DNA of 64,000 bases from Rhodobacter sp. NTK016B (GCF_017303295.1 NZ_JAFKOK010000009.1:1-64000); one strand, 5' to 3'; shown: positions 1 through 9,717, counted from the stretch's first letter. Notes: generated by a model not told the origin, from the letters alone. Numbers and translations: made by a program.

Positions 1-1177
1 GCCGCGCACCGACCAGCGCCTCGGCCTCGAACGTGGCGGCCTGGGCGGTGCTGACGGGCTTGTCCACGTCGCGCGTGTTGTCGACCTCGCCGAGCCCGAG
101 CTCCGACGCATTGACCACACCGATGAGCTTCAGCCGTGCGGGCGACGAGCTGTGCTGCACCATCCAGTACCAGCGGGCAGAACCGAGATCGCCGTCGGCC
201 AGCGCGCCGCCGTTCTGGTTCAGGATCGTGTATTCCGTGGCACCGACCGTCAGCGTGGGGGCCGTGACAGTGTTCGCGGCGGGCCAGCGGACCAAGAACG
301 GCGTGCCGTTGGTGATGCTGATCGACGCCTGTTCCGTCTCGACCGTGGCCACCGCCGCATCGCCGGTCCCGCTGATCACCGGGCGGATCAGGGCGTCAAA
401 CCCGCGCGCCGCTTCCAGATCACCGATCTGCCCCGCAATGGTGGCTGCGAAGTTCGGATCATCGCCAAGCGCGGCGGCGAGTTCGTTCAGCGTGTCGAGC
501 GTGCCCGGCGCGGAATCGAGCAGAGCCGCGATGGCAGCTTGGACGAAGGCAGCCGTGGCGAGCTGCGTGGTATTCGTCCCGGGCGCTGCCGTCGGCGCGG
601 TCGGGGTGTCGGTAAAGGCGGGCGATGACAGAGGGGCCTTGGCGTCAAGCGCGGCCTGCAGACCGTTGGTCTTGGCAATCGCAAACGAATTGTCCGGAAC
701 CACAGGCGCGCTGGAGAAGGTCTTCACGCCCTCAATGGTTTGCGCGCCGGTGGTCTGGACGAAGTCGCCAACATCCTGTGCCGCAGCAGTCCCGAAGGTC
801 GGCTTATTGCTCAGGTCGTCATAATCGCCAGACTTCGCCACAGGAGAAAGGCTAGCATCCAGCGCGTCGACCGCTGCCAATGCCGAAGCCGCGTCCGAAA
901 ACGCCGCCGGAAGCTCGGAGGTTTTCGCCCAAGTCGATGCGCCCTTGAGGTAGACGCCGTTGTTCGCGGGCGTCGGGTCATCCAGAACGAACGCGTTATC
1001 ACCAGCGGTCCCGGTCGGCAGGTCCGCAAGCTCATCCTCGAAGAACAGCGTGCCACCCAACGCGGCCTGCGCTTCAATTTCTTCGAGCTTTGCCCGGAGT
1101 TCGGCGTTGACGACTTGGTGATTTGGGTCAACAGGCGACCCTTCAAGGATCGCCCTAAGCGATTTGGCTACAGCCAT
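1..1177 (-). CDS. Phage tail fibre protein (partial, runs off left edge)
   Basis: This is an open reading frame of about 392 visible residues whose C-terminus lies outside the window. The ATG at 1175-1177 follows a GGAGA ribosome site, 22 bases after the stop of the tail-tip gene. Short motifs common in side tail fibres recur: QTTGAQTIEGVKTF near residue 141, LDAKAPLSSPAF near 177 and DNTRDVDKPVSTA near 365. Such proteins trimerise and carry a receptor-binding tip at the C-terminus, which is not visible here. It is the last gene seen in the tail operon, consistent with a host-recognition role. The fibre class is supported by the motifs; the receptor cannot be inferred. Confidence 0.8.
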   Translation of the reverse strand, partial: MAVAKSLRAILEGSPVDPNHQVVNAELRAKLEEIEAQAALGGTLFFEDELADLPTGTAGDNAFVLDDPTPANNGVYLKGASTWAKTSELPAAFSDAASALAAVDALDASLSPVAKSGDYDDLSNKPTFGTAAAQDVGDFVQTTGAQTIEGVKTFSSAPVVPDNSFAIAKTNGLQAALDAKAPLSSPAFTDTPTAPTAAPGTNTTQLATAAFVQAAIAALLDSAPGTLDTLNELAAALGDDPNFAATIAGQIGDLEAARGFDALIRPVISGTGDAAVATVETEQASISITNGTPFLVRWPAANTVTAPTLTVGATEYTILNQNGGALADGDLGSARWYWMVQHSSSPARLKLIGVVNASELGLGEVDNTRDVDKPVSTAQAATFEAEALVGAR

Positions 1178-1199
1178 CGTAATCTCCGAGATGAGGTGT

Positions 1200-4100
1200 T
1201 TATTCGCGACCGACGATGCGGCGGATGCGGGTACTGGCGAGGGTCGGCCAGAAGCCGGGGGAGACGGATTGAGCGGCGAGGGTCGCATTCGACCCGTCGC
1301 CATACCGAACCGACAGATCGAGCGTTGCCGTCACGCCCTGCATCGTCGGAACATCGGCCGACCGCGTGACGCTGGAGCCGAAGGTCTGGATATAGGTTGT
1401 CAATTTCGTGCCTGCCTCGATCTGGCCGCCCCAGGCATAGAAGGACCCGGCGGCGGCATTGTCGGAGCGAACCAGAAGCCGGGCCGAGCCGGTTCCTGTG
1501 GTGTAGGCCATCCAGACGCGGAACCAGCCGTTCCCGTAATCCTCGGTGCCATAGTCGGTGATCGTGCCAGCGGTCGCCGTGACCGTGCCGTCGGCCAGAT
1601 TGACCCGGATGTGACGCCCGGCGCTGAGATCATCGCGCAGCAGGATGTGTGTGGTGCCGGTGTTGGCTTTGACGAAAATCGAGATCACCACAGCGGCGCC
1701 CGAGCCAAAGGTGACAGCCTGATAAGCCCCCTGCCCTGATCCCGTGACATTGATCCGGTCCCCGGATGCGAACCCGGTCGGGGCCGTGGTGGCATCTGCC
1801 GTGATCGTGGCCCCGCCGGTGGGCGTCCATGCCGCGTCGTTCAGAGCCTCGGATCGCAGGCACAGGTTCGTCGCCGAAGGCTCGACCAGCAGCGCACGAG
1901 TCCCGAGCAGGTAATCGAAGCGCGGAGCATCGATGGCCGCGCTGGCGATCAGACCATCCTCGCCCACATAGGTCGCGGCGCTGGCCCGGGTCAGGCTCAG
2001 CACGCCGGCCAGCGCGCCGGGAACCCGATCCGCTTGATATTCCGCATAGTCGAACAGCGCGACATAGCGGGCCGCCGTGACGATGGTGCCGGAGGAAACC
2101 CTGCGCCACCATTCCCCGTCCCCGATGACAAGCTGTATTCCGTCAGGCAGACCGGAGACGCTTCTCGAGATCCCGTTTTGCCCGGGGTCCTGAAGATCAT
2201 CGATATCGATCGGTGTGATGGTCGCGGTGATGATGGTGATTGCCGACCAGTCCGTTGCGCGCCCCGCCGCCGTGATGGTCTGCCATTGCACGTCAAACTG
2301 GGCGCCAGCGTCCACGATGGCCGAGATCGCCCGCAGCTCGTCCATGTCGGTGGCGAAGTATTCGTAGGACGTGGTGCCGGTCGGCGCGTAGCGAAACCGG
2401 AATTCCCGGTCGACACGCTCGGGCGCATCGAATGTCGCTTCCAGCCTTGCTGCTTCGCCCGCCGCCGTCAGCACCGAGACCACGCTCAGGGTCACGTTCT
2501 GGGCGACCTCCAGCGTGTTGTCGATGTCGAGCGGCTCCGGGATCGCGGGCGGCGCGCCTTCCTCGCCCTCGTTCATGTCGTACCTGTCGGTCTGCATCGG
2601 CACCACGGCGAAGGTGGTTTCCAGCCCGTTCGCGCCCTCAATGACCGGCGTTATGATCTGGTAATCGCCCTGGAATTCGTCATCGAGGTCGAGGTCAATC
2701 GTCCGCTCACCCTTTGCCAGCACGCCCTTGATGGTGGTGCCAAGCGCGGCCTTGCGTGCCGGGCCGAAGACCAGCCCATAAGCTTTGGCCAGCCGAACGG
2801 CCTGATTGTGGTTCTGACAGCCCAAGACCATGATGCGGCGATAGTTCGGCGTGATCAGCGGGTTGTAGAAGTTGGGGTTGCGCCACGGCGCCGCCGGCTG
2901 CTTGGTGTAGCCGTGATCCGGGCTGATATACTCGACAATCACCCCGTCAATCTGGGCTTCACCGTCATCGACGGTCTGCGTCTGCTCGGAAAGGATGTCG
3001 CGCGCCGCGGAGAAGGTCAGCGTTGGCGCTTCGTAGATCCCGGCCCGGGGCCATGCCTTGCCGTCGTCGTCGTAGACCACGAAGCCGTCGAAGGTGTCGA
3101 GGATCTCGCGCTCGCATTCGTGCCGGGGCTTGTTGTCCGGGAAAGCGAAGGCGCCACGGTATCGCGGGATCGAAACCCCGGATCGGTCCAGAACGGTCTG
3201 GTCGCAGATATCGGCCTGCTCCGCGACCTTGGTCCAGTTGATCGCCGTCATCGGGCGATTGCGACCATAACGGTTGGTGCGCCACCACGCCCAGGTGATG
3301 ACCGGGTTGCCATCGCCCGGCGTCCATGTCGACGGGTCATTGATGTCGTGGGCACCGTTGCGCGGGTCGTACATGCGGTTCCAGTTCGAAACCAGCGCCA
3401 CGCCCGGCTCACCCAGCCCCATGAGGCCGCGCCAGCGGAAGGCGTTGCCGTAATGCTCGACCGGAATCGCCTTGCACCGGACGATGGTATAGGAGACCCC
3501 AGCCAGCAGGAAATCGGCCGGCAGATCAGGGAACGCCGCGGCGAATTCGGCGGGCCGGTCTCCGTAGACCTGCGAGGCAGTCGGCGTCACGGGGTAGAGC
3601 CGGAACCACGGTAGCCGAACACCCGCCCCCTCATACTGCTTGTAGCCGTTGGTGAGGCAGAAGGCATCCGTGAGGACATCGCCGATGGCGCGTTCGTTGC
3701 GACCGACCGACCAGATCATGTCAGCGGTCCCGACAAGCCCGGACGGATCGGTCACGCTGTAATAGACATCGGGCCCGCCGCCGAGCGGCGTTCCGCCCAC
3801 GACGAAATAGTCGATCGCCGATCCGGCGGCCATGTCTGCGGCCCGCGTCCATGCGCCGGACGATGTCACCCAGATCCCGTTTTCGGAGGCGTCGTCTTGG
3901 TTGCGAACGAGCACCCTGTCGTTGCTGGTGACGGTCCCGAGAAGCTCGTTGACCACGACCTCGCCGTCCAGGTCGTAGTTCTCCGTTCCCAGAACCCAAT
4001 CCACGGATTTCTCCACGGCGGCGGTTTCGGCCAGCGTCACCGGGATGTTGTCCAAGAAATACTGCGGGTCGCCCGTCATCTCGGCGTCACCATGCAGCAC

Positions 4101-4439
4101 GAAGAACCAGAAATTCCCGTCAGCGTCATATTCCGCGAAGGCCCCGACATCGCCCCCGGAAATGGCGGTGCCCGCAAGCTGCCAGCGCACCGCGTCGACC
4201 AGCCGGGTATTCACCCGTGCCGCCTCGGGCGACGGGGTGTTGCTGCGCGAAATCCAGATCGAAAGCGCGCTGAAGCCGACCTGCAGAAGCACCGAGCCCA
4301 GGGTCGAGCTGAAGAAGACCACGACGCTTTTCGGGACCAGAGCCAAAAGAGCGTTGAAGAACGCCGAGACCGGCTCAGCCCGGGCTGGCGTGGGCGCCAC
4401 AAGCATCAGGACCAGGGCCGCTGCATAGACCAGCTTCAT
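1200..4439 (-). CDS. Tail-tip attachment / host-specificity protein with spike-fibre C-terminus
   Basis: A 1,079-residue protein in the place of a central tail fibre (lambda J-type). The start at 4439 overlaps the preceding stop as ATGA, which excludes a longer 1,091-residue reading. Residues 1-21 resemble a signal peptide and 35-62 are also hydrophobic. Residues about 157-240 look like a tail-fibre module (VLVRNQDDASENGIW) inserted into the tip protein. The middle contains tip-like sequence (ITWAWWRTNRYG), and residues about 830-1050 resemble a phage head-spike/fibre domain (LLVEPSATNLCLRSE). It probably closes the tail tip and touches the cell surface. Similarity is judged by eye, so domain borders are approximate. 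Confidence 0.8.
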   Translation of the reverse strand: MKLVYAAALVLMLVAPTPARAEPVSAFFNALLALVPKSVVVFFSSTLGSVLLQVGFSALSIWISRSNTPSPEAARVNTRLVDAVRWQLAGTAISGGDVGAFAEYDADGNFWFFVLHGDAEMTGDPQYFLDNIPVTLAETAAVEKSVDWVLGTENYDLDGEVVVNELLGTVTSNDRVLVRNQDDASENGIWVTSSGAWTRAADMAAGSAIDYFVVGGTPLGGGPDVYYSVTDPSGLVGTADMIWSVGRNERAIGDVLTDAFCLTNGYKQYEGAGVRLPWFRLYPVTPTASQVYGDRPAEFAAAFPDLPADFLLAGVSYTIVRCKAIPVEHYGNAFRWRGLMGLGEPGVALVSNWNRMYDPRNGAHDINDPSTWTPGDGNPVITWAWWRTNRYGRNRPMTAINWTKVAEQADICDQTVLDRSGVSIPRYRGAFAFPDNKPRHECEREILDTFDGFVVYDDDGKAWPRAGIYEAPTLTFSAARDILSEQTQTVDDGEAQIDGVIVEYISPDHGYTKQPAAPWRNPNFYNPLITPNYRRIMVLGCQNHNQAVRLAKAYGLVFGPARKAALGTTIKGVLAKGERTIDLDLDDEFQGDYQIITPVIEGANGLETTFAVVPMQTDRYDMNEGEEGAPPAIPEPLDIDNTLEVAQNVTLSVVSVLTAAGEAARLEATFDAPERVDREFRFRYAPTGTTSYEYFATDMDELRAISAIVDAGAQFDVQWQTITAAGRATDWSAITIITATITPIDIDDLQDPGQNGISRSVSGLPDGIQLVIGDGEWWRRVSSGTIVTAARYVALFDYAEYQADRVPGALAGVLSLTRASAATYVGEDGLIASAAIDAPRFDYLLGTRALLVEPSATNLCLRSEALNDAAWTPTGGATITADATTAPTGFASGDRINVTGSGQGAYQAVTFGSGAAVVISIFVKANTGTTHILLRDDLSAGRHIRVNLADGTVTATAGTITDYGTEDYGNGWFRVWMAYTTGTGSARLLVRSDNAAAGSFYAWGGQIEAGTKLTTYIQTFGSSVTRSADVPTMQGVTATLDLSVRYGDGSNATLAAQSVSPGFWPTLASTRIRRIVGRE

Positions 4440-4822
4440 AGAACCCACGCCTCCAGAACAGGGGCCCGCATGCAAATCACACCGCGTTCCTCCGCCAAGA
4501 ACATGACCTTGCCGCCGGTATCGACGCCCGCGATCTCGTGGCCCATGACATCGCAGACCACGGGAAAACCGCGCTCCCGCTGGCCCACCTCAAACCCGGC
4601 CCGGGCCATGCCGTGGCGAAACAGCGCCAGCACCCCGCCGTGCTCCTCGTAGATCGCCCTCGCCCCGGCCTCGTCGGAATAAGAGCCACGCCAAGGTGCG
4701 GCCGGGTCGATCCCGGTTACGCGGAGGACATGGTCACAGGTCGCCAGAACACAGTCCAAGGTGCCCCATTCGAACGCGCTGCGCCGCCAGAGCGACAGGG
4801 TCTCGGCCACGGAATCGCTCAT
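4436..4822 (-). CDS. NlpC/P60-like tail-tip peptidase (DUF6950 type)
   Basis: A 128-residue protein with a Trp-Gly-x-x-Asp-Cys arrangement near residues 19-24 and a His at about 95, as expected for a small cysteine peptidase of the NlpC/P60 superfamily. Phages keep such a protein between the tail hub and the tip protein, where it is thought to cut peptidoglycan during DNA entry. The start overlaps the previous stop as ATGA and its own stop overlaps the tip gene as ATGA. The family call rests on the DC motif, length and position. The Cys and His are candidate catalytic residues, not proven ones. Confidence 0.65.
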   Translation of the reverse strand: MSDSVAETLSLWRRSAFEWGTLDCVLATCDHVLRVTGIDPAAPWRGSYSDEAGARAIYEEHGGVLALFRHGMARAGFEVGQRERGFPVVCDVMGHEIAGVDTGGKVMFLAEERGVICMRAPVLEAWVL

Positions 4823-5508
4823 CTGTCACCCCCGATGACGAAGGTGCGCTGCGCGTTCCTCGCGATGAAGACGCAGCCGCTGTCCGAGGCGACCCCCAGC
4901 TGTGCGGCACGCTCGCGCTGCGCGGTGTCGGTATAGGTCGCGCCCGGGATGCGGGATCTGCCCTCTTCGCCGCTGGCAAGGAGGACGCGCGCCGAATATT
5001 CCATTTCCGGGCTGTCGGTCCTGCCGCTCATGCGCCGGGTAAATTCCACGCTCTTCATGGTCAGCCGGGCGGCAAACTGGATCGGCGTTTGCGGGCGCAG
5101 GCCCTCGCCCTTCCCGAAGATTGCCCGATAGATCACCAGGTCCCGGTCTTTGGCGAGCGCCTGATCCGCCTTCAGCGCCTCATAGGTTTCCAGATCGATA
5201 TGCGGCAGGCCGAATTTCATGCGCGGGCTGGCGCCGTCCCGCGAATCCTGCAGCTGCGCGGCCTCATGCCGGTTGTTCCCCAGGGCATCATAGGTCCCGA
5301 GCCATTCGTTCGCCGCCAAGGTGCCGTCAGGCGTCACCATCGGATCGCCCGCGCCGATGGTCGTGGTGAGAACGCCTTGCCCCTCCCAGAGGCGCACTGG
5401 GAACCCGTCGAAATCGTAGAAAAAGCACCGGGCGACCATCGCGCGGATGTCGTGGGAATCGGTTGCCGATCCGGTGATCTCCAGAAGCCTCGTGCGAAAA
5501 TCGCTCAT
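4819..5508 (-). CDS. Phage tail-tip/hub protein
   Basis: A 229-residue soluble protein without a signal peptide, translationally coupled (ATGA) to the genes on both sides. It sits directly before the NlpC/P60-like gene, a slot filled in related phages and gene transfer agents by hub or distal-tail subunits. I see no catalytic motif. Aromatic and charged segments such as ARCFFYDFDGFPVRLW and the basic stretch around residue 120 fit a beta-rich structural protein. Function is inferred from position only. Confidence 0.6.
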   Translation of the reverse strand: MSDFRTRLLEITGSATDSHDIRAMVARCFFYDFDGFPVRLWEGQGVLTTTIGAGDPMVTPDGTLAANEWLGTYDALGNNRHEAAQLQDSRDGASPRMKFGLPHIDLETYEALKADQALAKDRDLVIYRAIFGKGEGLRPQTPIQFAARLTMKSVEFTRRMSGRTDSPEMEYSARVLLASGEEGRSRIPGATYTDTAQRERAAQLGVASDSGCVFIARNAQRTFVIGGDR

Positions 5509-6206
5509 ACCAGCGCCTCGACGAACCGAGCCTGCCCAAACTGCATGCGGCGCCGATACTGGAAAGTGCCGACTACCTCGTCGGGGTTGATGCAGGTCGC
5601 GATGATCGTGGGCCGGAACCGCATCCTGTCGCCGATGGCGAGCGACCGGCGCAGAGGCGGCGCCACCGTCACCTCCGAGGTGCCGTCGCCATTCGGATCA
5701 ATCTCCATGACGACATGCGCGAAATCGTAGCCGTCGATGTGGAAGCCGACCAAATGCCCGATCCTCAACGCCGAAGCCAATCCGTTGGTGCTCAGCGTGA
5801 AGGTTTCCGCTCCTTTGAGCGCAACCGCCGGAATGTAGGCGGACGGGTTCCACGCCCAATTTTCATAATTCGCCCATGGCTCGCCGTTCGCCCACGGGAT
5901 GCCCGGCTCGTCGGAACCGGACAGATCACCGGCTGGAACCAACTGCACGGAACGGAAAATAGGGATCCGCATGAGTGCACCGGCCATGATACGACTGATC
6001 GTCCACGACGCGGCCTCGTTCTGCTCGACCGTGGCAAATGTCGCGAAATCCATCGTCAGCGCGATCCGGCCGCCCGGGCGCGGGTACTGCACCGAGGCGC
6101 CGCCCAGCGTCATGCCGCCCGCGTCGGACGATCCTCCAGCCCTTACCACCTGGTTCAGAGGGGCGCAGACTTTGCGCCAATCGTAGATCGTCGGCGCATA
6201 GGTCAT
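5505..6206 (-). CDS. Phage distal-tail-like structural protein
   Basis: A 233-residue protein encoded immediately after the tape measure, overlapping it and the next gene by ATGA. That position usually holds the distal tail protein that joins the tube to the tip complex. The sequence is rich in beta-type stretches (FTLSTNGLASALRIGHLVG) and ends in a basic, aromatic segment (GTFQYRRRMQFGQARF). No enzyme motif is visible. The virion role is likely, the exact subunit uncertain. Confidence 0.6.
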   Translation of the reverse strand: MTYAPTIYDWRKVCAPLNQVVRAGGSSDAGGMTLGGASVQYPRPGGRIALTMDFATFATVEQNEAASWTISRIMAGALMRIPIFRSVQLVPAGDLSGSDEPGIPWANGEPWANYENWAWNPSAYIPAVALKGAETFTLSTNGLASALRIGHLVGFHIDGYDFAHVVMEIDPNGDGTSEVTVAPPLRRSLAIGDRMRFRPTIIATCINPDEVVGTFQYRRRMQFGQARFVEALV

Positions 6207-8575
6207 AGAATCGTCCCGTGCTGACTGTATTCATTCTGCCAATTGGGAAGGCTGGACTTGACGACGCCAACAGCTGCCTGAGCCCCTTGACGAGCAGCCT
6301 GCGTGCCCATGCGCTTGACATAGGCCTGAACCTTCCCGTCATCGTCGACCGTGACACCGATCTCACCGGAAATGACGACTGGTCCAGTACCCCCCCGTGC
6401 GACCTCTGCGCGGCTGAGAACCCGCTCACCACGCTCAAGGATTGCCGGAACCTCGCCGGCCTTCAGTCCAGGCCAACCGCCATTGTGGAAGCGCTGCGCA
6501 CCGGCGAATATGGCCGGGCTGACCGTGCGAGATGTTCCGCCTGATCCAACGATGCCGCCCGTATGCATGACCTTGGCCGAGGTTCCGCCGCCGAACAGGC
6601 CGAAAAGTCCACCGCCGCCGCCGAACAAACCGGCGAGCGGCCCGCTGCCGAACAGAGCCGCTTCGAGCGCGGCACGTGCCAGCGCGCGCGCGACGTTCTC
6701 CAGAGTGCCGGCGAGATCCTCTCCCGCCACGATTGCGTCCAGAATGCCATCCTTCAGGTCGCCCTGAATGTCTTCGAAGAACTGGGCGCGCTGGTTGGCC
6801 TGCTCCTGACGCTCGGTCAGGCGACCAATGGCCTCTGCCTGCCGATCGATCTGTTCCGCGAGCGTTTCGCCGGTCGCCGCCGAACGGGCGGTCAGATCGA
6901 GACCCCGCCGCCGGGCCTCGTTCAGCAGCTCCTGCCGGGCTTGCAGTTCGGCAATCTCGGCGGCGGTGCGACCGATCATGTCGAGTTCAAGCTCGGCGGC
7001 TTGCAATTGTTCGGCCATCGAGCGGGCGAAGGATTCCTCCTGGCGGCCTTGGCGCGCACCCGAGCGCCCGGCTTCTCGCTGATTGTCGCGATACTCGCGC
7101 AGCTGCTCGTTATATCGCGCCAAGGCTTCCGCATTTCCGATGAAAGTCGCGCGGTCGGCCTCCCATTGGCGCCGCGCGCCGTCCGACATCGGAGCATCGG
7201 GGCGAGTCGCGTCGAACTGTGCCGCTGCCAGGGCACCCGCGCGGCCAACCGGGTTATCCCGGAACTGCCATTCGATCTCTGCACGCTGCAGGTCGGTCAC
7301 GCTTTGCGCGGCGAGTGCCGAGGCGGCATTCAGGGCCCGCGTCAGCTCGTCTGCCAAGCGCGCCGCCTGACCGGCTGCGCCCCCGAGCGCCCCGGCTGCA
7401 CCATCTGCCGCACCTTTCAGGGCCGCCGCGCGCTCACCGGCCTCTTGGACCGATCGATAGAGCGCGCGCGCCTCGTCGTTCATCTCTGAATACGGCCCGA
7501 GCGACCGTTCGAGGGTATCAAGGAGTGCGCGGGCGGCAGTGACCGCTTGGTCAGGCGTGGCAGCCTCTGCGAGGTGCCGAAGCGCAGCGGCAACCGCCGG
7601 GGCGTCCTCTCGGGCGAGGCTGCCCAATTCCTCCCGGATCCGGCGCAGGGTTTCCTCGTAAGGGCTCTGAACCCACTCGGCATCGCCCATCGAGGTTTCG
7701 AATTCGCCAAATTGCGTGGCGATAGCAGCCAGTGTCGAGCGCAACCCTTCGAGGGCCGTGACCTGGTTGATTTCCATCAGGGCAGCGAGGAACTCGCGCG
7801 CCGCACCTGTGGCCGTGCCATATCGTTCGGCCAACTCAGCGGTTGGCAGGCGGGCGCGCTCGGCTGCATCGCGATACGCCTCGACGGCGGTTTTCAGATC
7901 GTCCAGCCGGTCTTCGAGCGTCCGCGCTTCCTCACCGCTGGAGACCATCATGGCGATCAAGGGCACGCCAATGGCAACCACCGCGCCGAGGATCCCGGCA
8001 AGCGCCGCAAACCGGCCGCCCATTGCCCCGAACGCGCCGAGCAGCTGCGGTGCCTGCTGAGCCAGCGCGCGGCTGGCATCAGTGCCTGACGCGACCTGTA
8101 CGGCAAAGTCAGCCACCTGGTTCGACGCATTGTTCACCACAAAAGAGTGGCGCGTCAGAACGCCCGAAAGGCCACCGGCGGCGGCGGCCATTCCCGTCAT
8201 GCGCGCAGCCGCGCCCTGCGCAGACATCGTCGAGGTCGCGTACTCGGCATTCAGCCGCTCAAGCGCGGCCTCGTGCTGCTTCGCCGTCAGCGCGCCCACG
8301 CGCTGCGCGGTATTCAGGCGGTCGAGCTCGCGCGAATACCGCTGCGAGGCGGCATAGAGCGGGTCGTATTTCGAGCGCAGCTTGTCCAGCTCCGAGGCCA
8401 AGGTACGGGACGCCCGCTCGCTGCCGTTTTCCACAGCTTTGTTCAGCCGGTCGAAGCGCGCCTGAATCGCGTTCGCATTTTCGTCGGCCACGCGGCGCCC
8501 CCGCCGCATCTGCGTCTCGAAGCGATTCATGCTCGCTTCCAGCATCACCAGCAGCTTGTCCTCGATGTCGCTCAC
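6203..8575 (-). CDS. Tail tape measure protein
   Basis: A 790-residue protein, the longest internal tail gene, beginning with GTG in a GTGA overlap with the tail chaperone gene. Long Ala/Glu/Arg-rich coiled-coil stretches fill residues about 1-110 and 380-620. Hydrophobic segments lie around residues 195-215 (LAGILGAVVAIGVPLIAMMV) and in the Gly/Phe-rich part near 680 (GLFGGGGGLFGLFGGG). This composition and the place between tail tube and tip genes are typical of the tape measure, which sets tail length and helps DNA cross the membrane. At about 1.5 angstroms per residue it would suggest a tail of roughly 120 nm. Confidence 0.88.
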   Translation of the reverse strand: MSDIEDKLLVMLEASMNRFETQMRRGRRVADENANAIQARFDRLNKAVENGSERASRTLASELDKLRSKYDPLYAASQRYSRELDRLNTAQRVGALTAKQHEAALERLNAEYATSTMSAQGAAARMTGMAAAAGGLSGVLTRHSFVVNNASNQVADFAVQVASGTDASRALAQQAPQLLGAFGAMGGRFAALAGILGAVVAIGVPLIAMMVSSGEEARTLEDRLDDLKTAVEAYRDAAERARLPTAELAERYGTATGAAREFLAALMEINQVTALEGLRSTLAAIATQFGEFETSMGDAEWVQSPYEETLRRIREELGSLAREDAPAVAAALRHLAEAATPDQAVTAARALLDTLERSLGPYSEMNDEARALYRSVQEAGERAAALKGAADGAAGALGGAAGQAARLADELTRALNAASALAAQSVTDLQRAEIEWQFRDNPVGRAGALAAAQFDATRPDAPMSDGARRQWEADRATFIGNAEALARYNEQLREYRDNQREAGRSGARQGRQEESFARSMAEQLQAAELELDMIGRTAAEIAELQARQELLNEARRRGLDLTARSAATGETLAEQIDRQAEAIGRLTERQEQANQRAQFFEDIQGDLKDGILDAIVAGEDLAGTLENVARALARAALEAALFGSGPLAGLFGGGGGLFGLFGGGTSAKVMHTGGIVGSGGTSRTVSPAIFAGAQRFHNGGWPGLKAGEVPAILERGERVLSRAEVARGGTGPVVISGEIGVTVDDDGKVQAYVKRMGTQAARQGAQAAVGVVKSSLPNWQNEYSQHGTIL

Positions 8576-9102
8576 TTCGCGTCCTCTTTGGCATAGTAAG
8601 CGGCCAGCATGTCTTCGAATTCAGCCTCGGACGGCGCGCGGCCAGCTGCTCCTGCGGCGCTGTAGCCCCGCATCAGGTTCAGTAGATCCGCAAAGGGCAT
8701 CTGACGAAGATCCACCGGCGACAGGTTGAAGACCCGGCTGATCTGGCCGAGGTCCGAGAACAGCAGACGATCGGCCGGCTCGCCCTCGTCGCTTCCTTCG
8801 GATGGCTCGACCCCAGTCATGACGGCGATTACTATCTCGGCCGCCAATGCTGCGCTTTCGATCATCGGAATCCGACCGAAATGCGCATCGACCAGCGCTT
8901 TCGCCTGGAGTTTGTCCATGCCGCCGCCGATCAGGCCCAGGCGCAGGGCGTTCATCACGTCCCGCGCCCAGAACTGACCAGCGATCAGCCGGGCATAGAT
9001 GACGCCGATGCCGGCATCACACCCCTGCTCGAGGTCCAGCACCTCGCCCGTCCGAAGCTGGAACAGACGATCCTTGCCAGCCCATTCGCGGATCACTTCC
9101 AT
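8572..9102 (-). CDS. Tail assembly chaperone (GTA-family TAC protein)
   Basis: A 176-residue protein between the tail tube and tape measure genes. The ATG at 9102 shares its A with the tail-tube stop (TGATG), so I prefer it; an ATG at 9120 would add six residues. The N-terminus (FQLRTGEVLDLEQGCDAG) matches the start of the tail-assembly-chaperone family of gene transfer agents and related phages, and a conserved helix follows. An acidic C-terminal tail (SEAEFEDMLAAYY) may correspond to the second half that other phages make by frameshifting. I see no clear slippery site, so it may be a single product. Confidence 0.68.
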   Translation of the reverse strand: MEVIREWAGKDRLFQLRTGEVLDLEQGCDAGIGVIYARLIAGQFWARDVMNALRLGLIGGGMDKLQAKALVDAHFGRIPMIESAALAAEIVIAVMTGVEPSEGSDEGEPADRLLFSDLGQISRVFNLSPVDLRQMPFADLLNLMRGYSAAGAAGRAPSEAEFEDMLAAYYAKEDAK

Positions 9103-9545
9103 CAGGAAGCGTCCGTCCATTCGCGGCGACCGGCGGCGACGATGGTTGCCTCGATCTCGGCAGTCGCGGCGTTGGTGCGCGTGACTGTCATCGTTTGCAG
9201 GATGGCCGGAAGCTGCCAGTATCCGCCGCCGCTGGCCGCGGCGACATCGAACATGGCGCGGCAGTTCTTGGGCTCGCCGCTGTCCGCCCATTCGCGCCAC
9301 GTCGCCAGTGCTTCAAGCGAAAGACGTCCGGAAATCGACAGGCTGGTGTCCTGGCTCTCCGTCCAGCGCTGGATGGCAGGCACGACGTTCAGCGGGTCAG
9401 TGCAGTCGAGCGTCACCGCTTCGCCGGTGTTGTTGGTGGTCGTGATGGTGCTCACGTTGCCGCCGCAGGGGGCGGCGAAGGTTTCGCTCGACTCGCCGTT
9501 TCCGAGCAGAATCAGGACTTTGTTGGTCAGGGTGGCGTCAGCCAT
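9102..9545 (-). CDS. Major tail tube protein
   Basis: A 147-residue protein directly upstream of the tail chaperone. It has the beta-rich layout of TP901-1/GTA-type tube subunits: an N-terminal strand pattern (TNKVLILLGNGE), a central WTESQDTSLSISGRLS segment and a late insertion with YWQLPAILQTMTVT. The length and the order tube - chaperone - tape measure agree with siphovirus convention. It would polymerise in hexameric rings around the tape measure. The start is the only good one; the stop overlaps the next gene. Confidence 0.8.
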   Translation of the reverse strand: MADATLTNKVLILLGNGESSETFAAPCGGNVSTITTTNNTGEAVTLDCTDPLNVVPAIQRWTESQDTSLSISGRLSLEALATWREWADSGEPKNCRAMFDVAAASGGGYWQLPAILQTMTVTRTNAATAEIEATIVAAGRREWTDAS

Positions 9546-9717
9546 TTTCGTTCTCCTTGGCGGCCTTGGTGGGGACTTGCTTCGCCGCGCCCGAAGCGAT
9601 GAGGGTCTGCGCGGTGGCGCGCGGAATATTCACGACCGATCCGGCCTTGAATGACTGCACAACGGCTGGCGCGTAGCGGAAATCCGCATCGCGAAGCATC
9701 TGGATTCTCATGGGCAT
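9538..9717 (-). CDS. Small phage protein before the tail tube gene
   Basis: A 59-residue protein. The ATG at 9717 shares its A with the previous stop (TGATG); another ATG six bases on is possible. It contains DADFRYAPAVVQSFKAGSVV followed by IPRATAQTLIASGAAK, a pattern seen in short phage proteins of unknown function that sit near head-tail joining genes. It overlaps the tail tube gene by 8 bases. No membrane segment or catalytic motif. Role unknown; probably co-made with the tail. Confidence 0.6.
   Translation of the reverse strand: MPMRIQMLRDADFRYAPAVVQSFKAGSVVNIPRATAQTLIASGAAKQVPTKAAKENENG

Noticed and set aside
2034-3614. 526-residue plus-strand frame inside the tail-tip gene
   Set aside because: Antisense to a well-supported gene; His/Arg/Asp-rich shadow composition.
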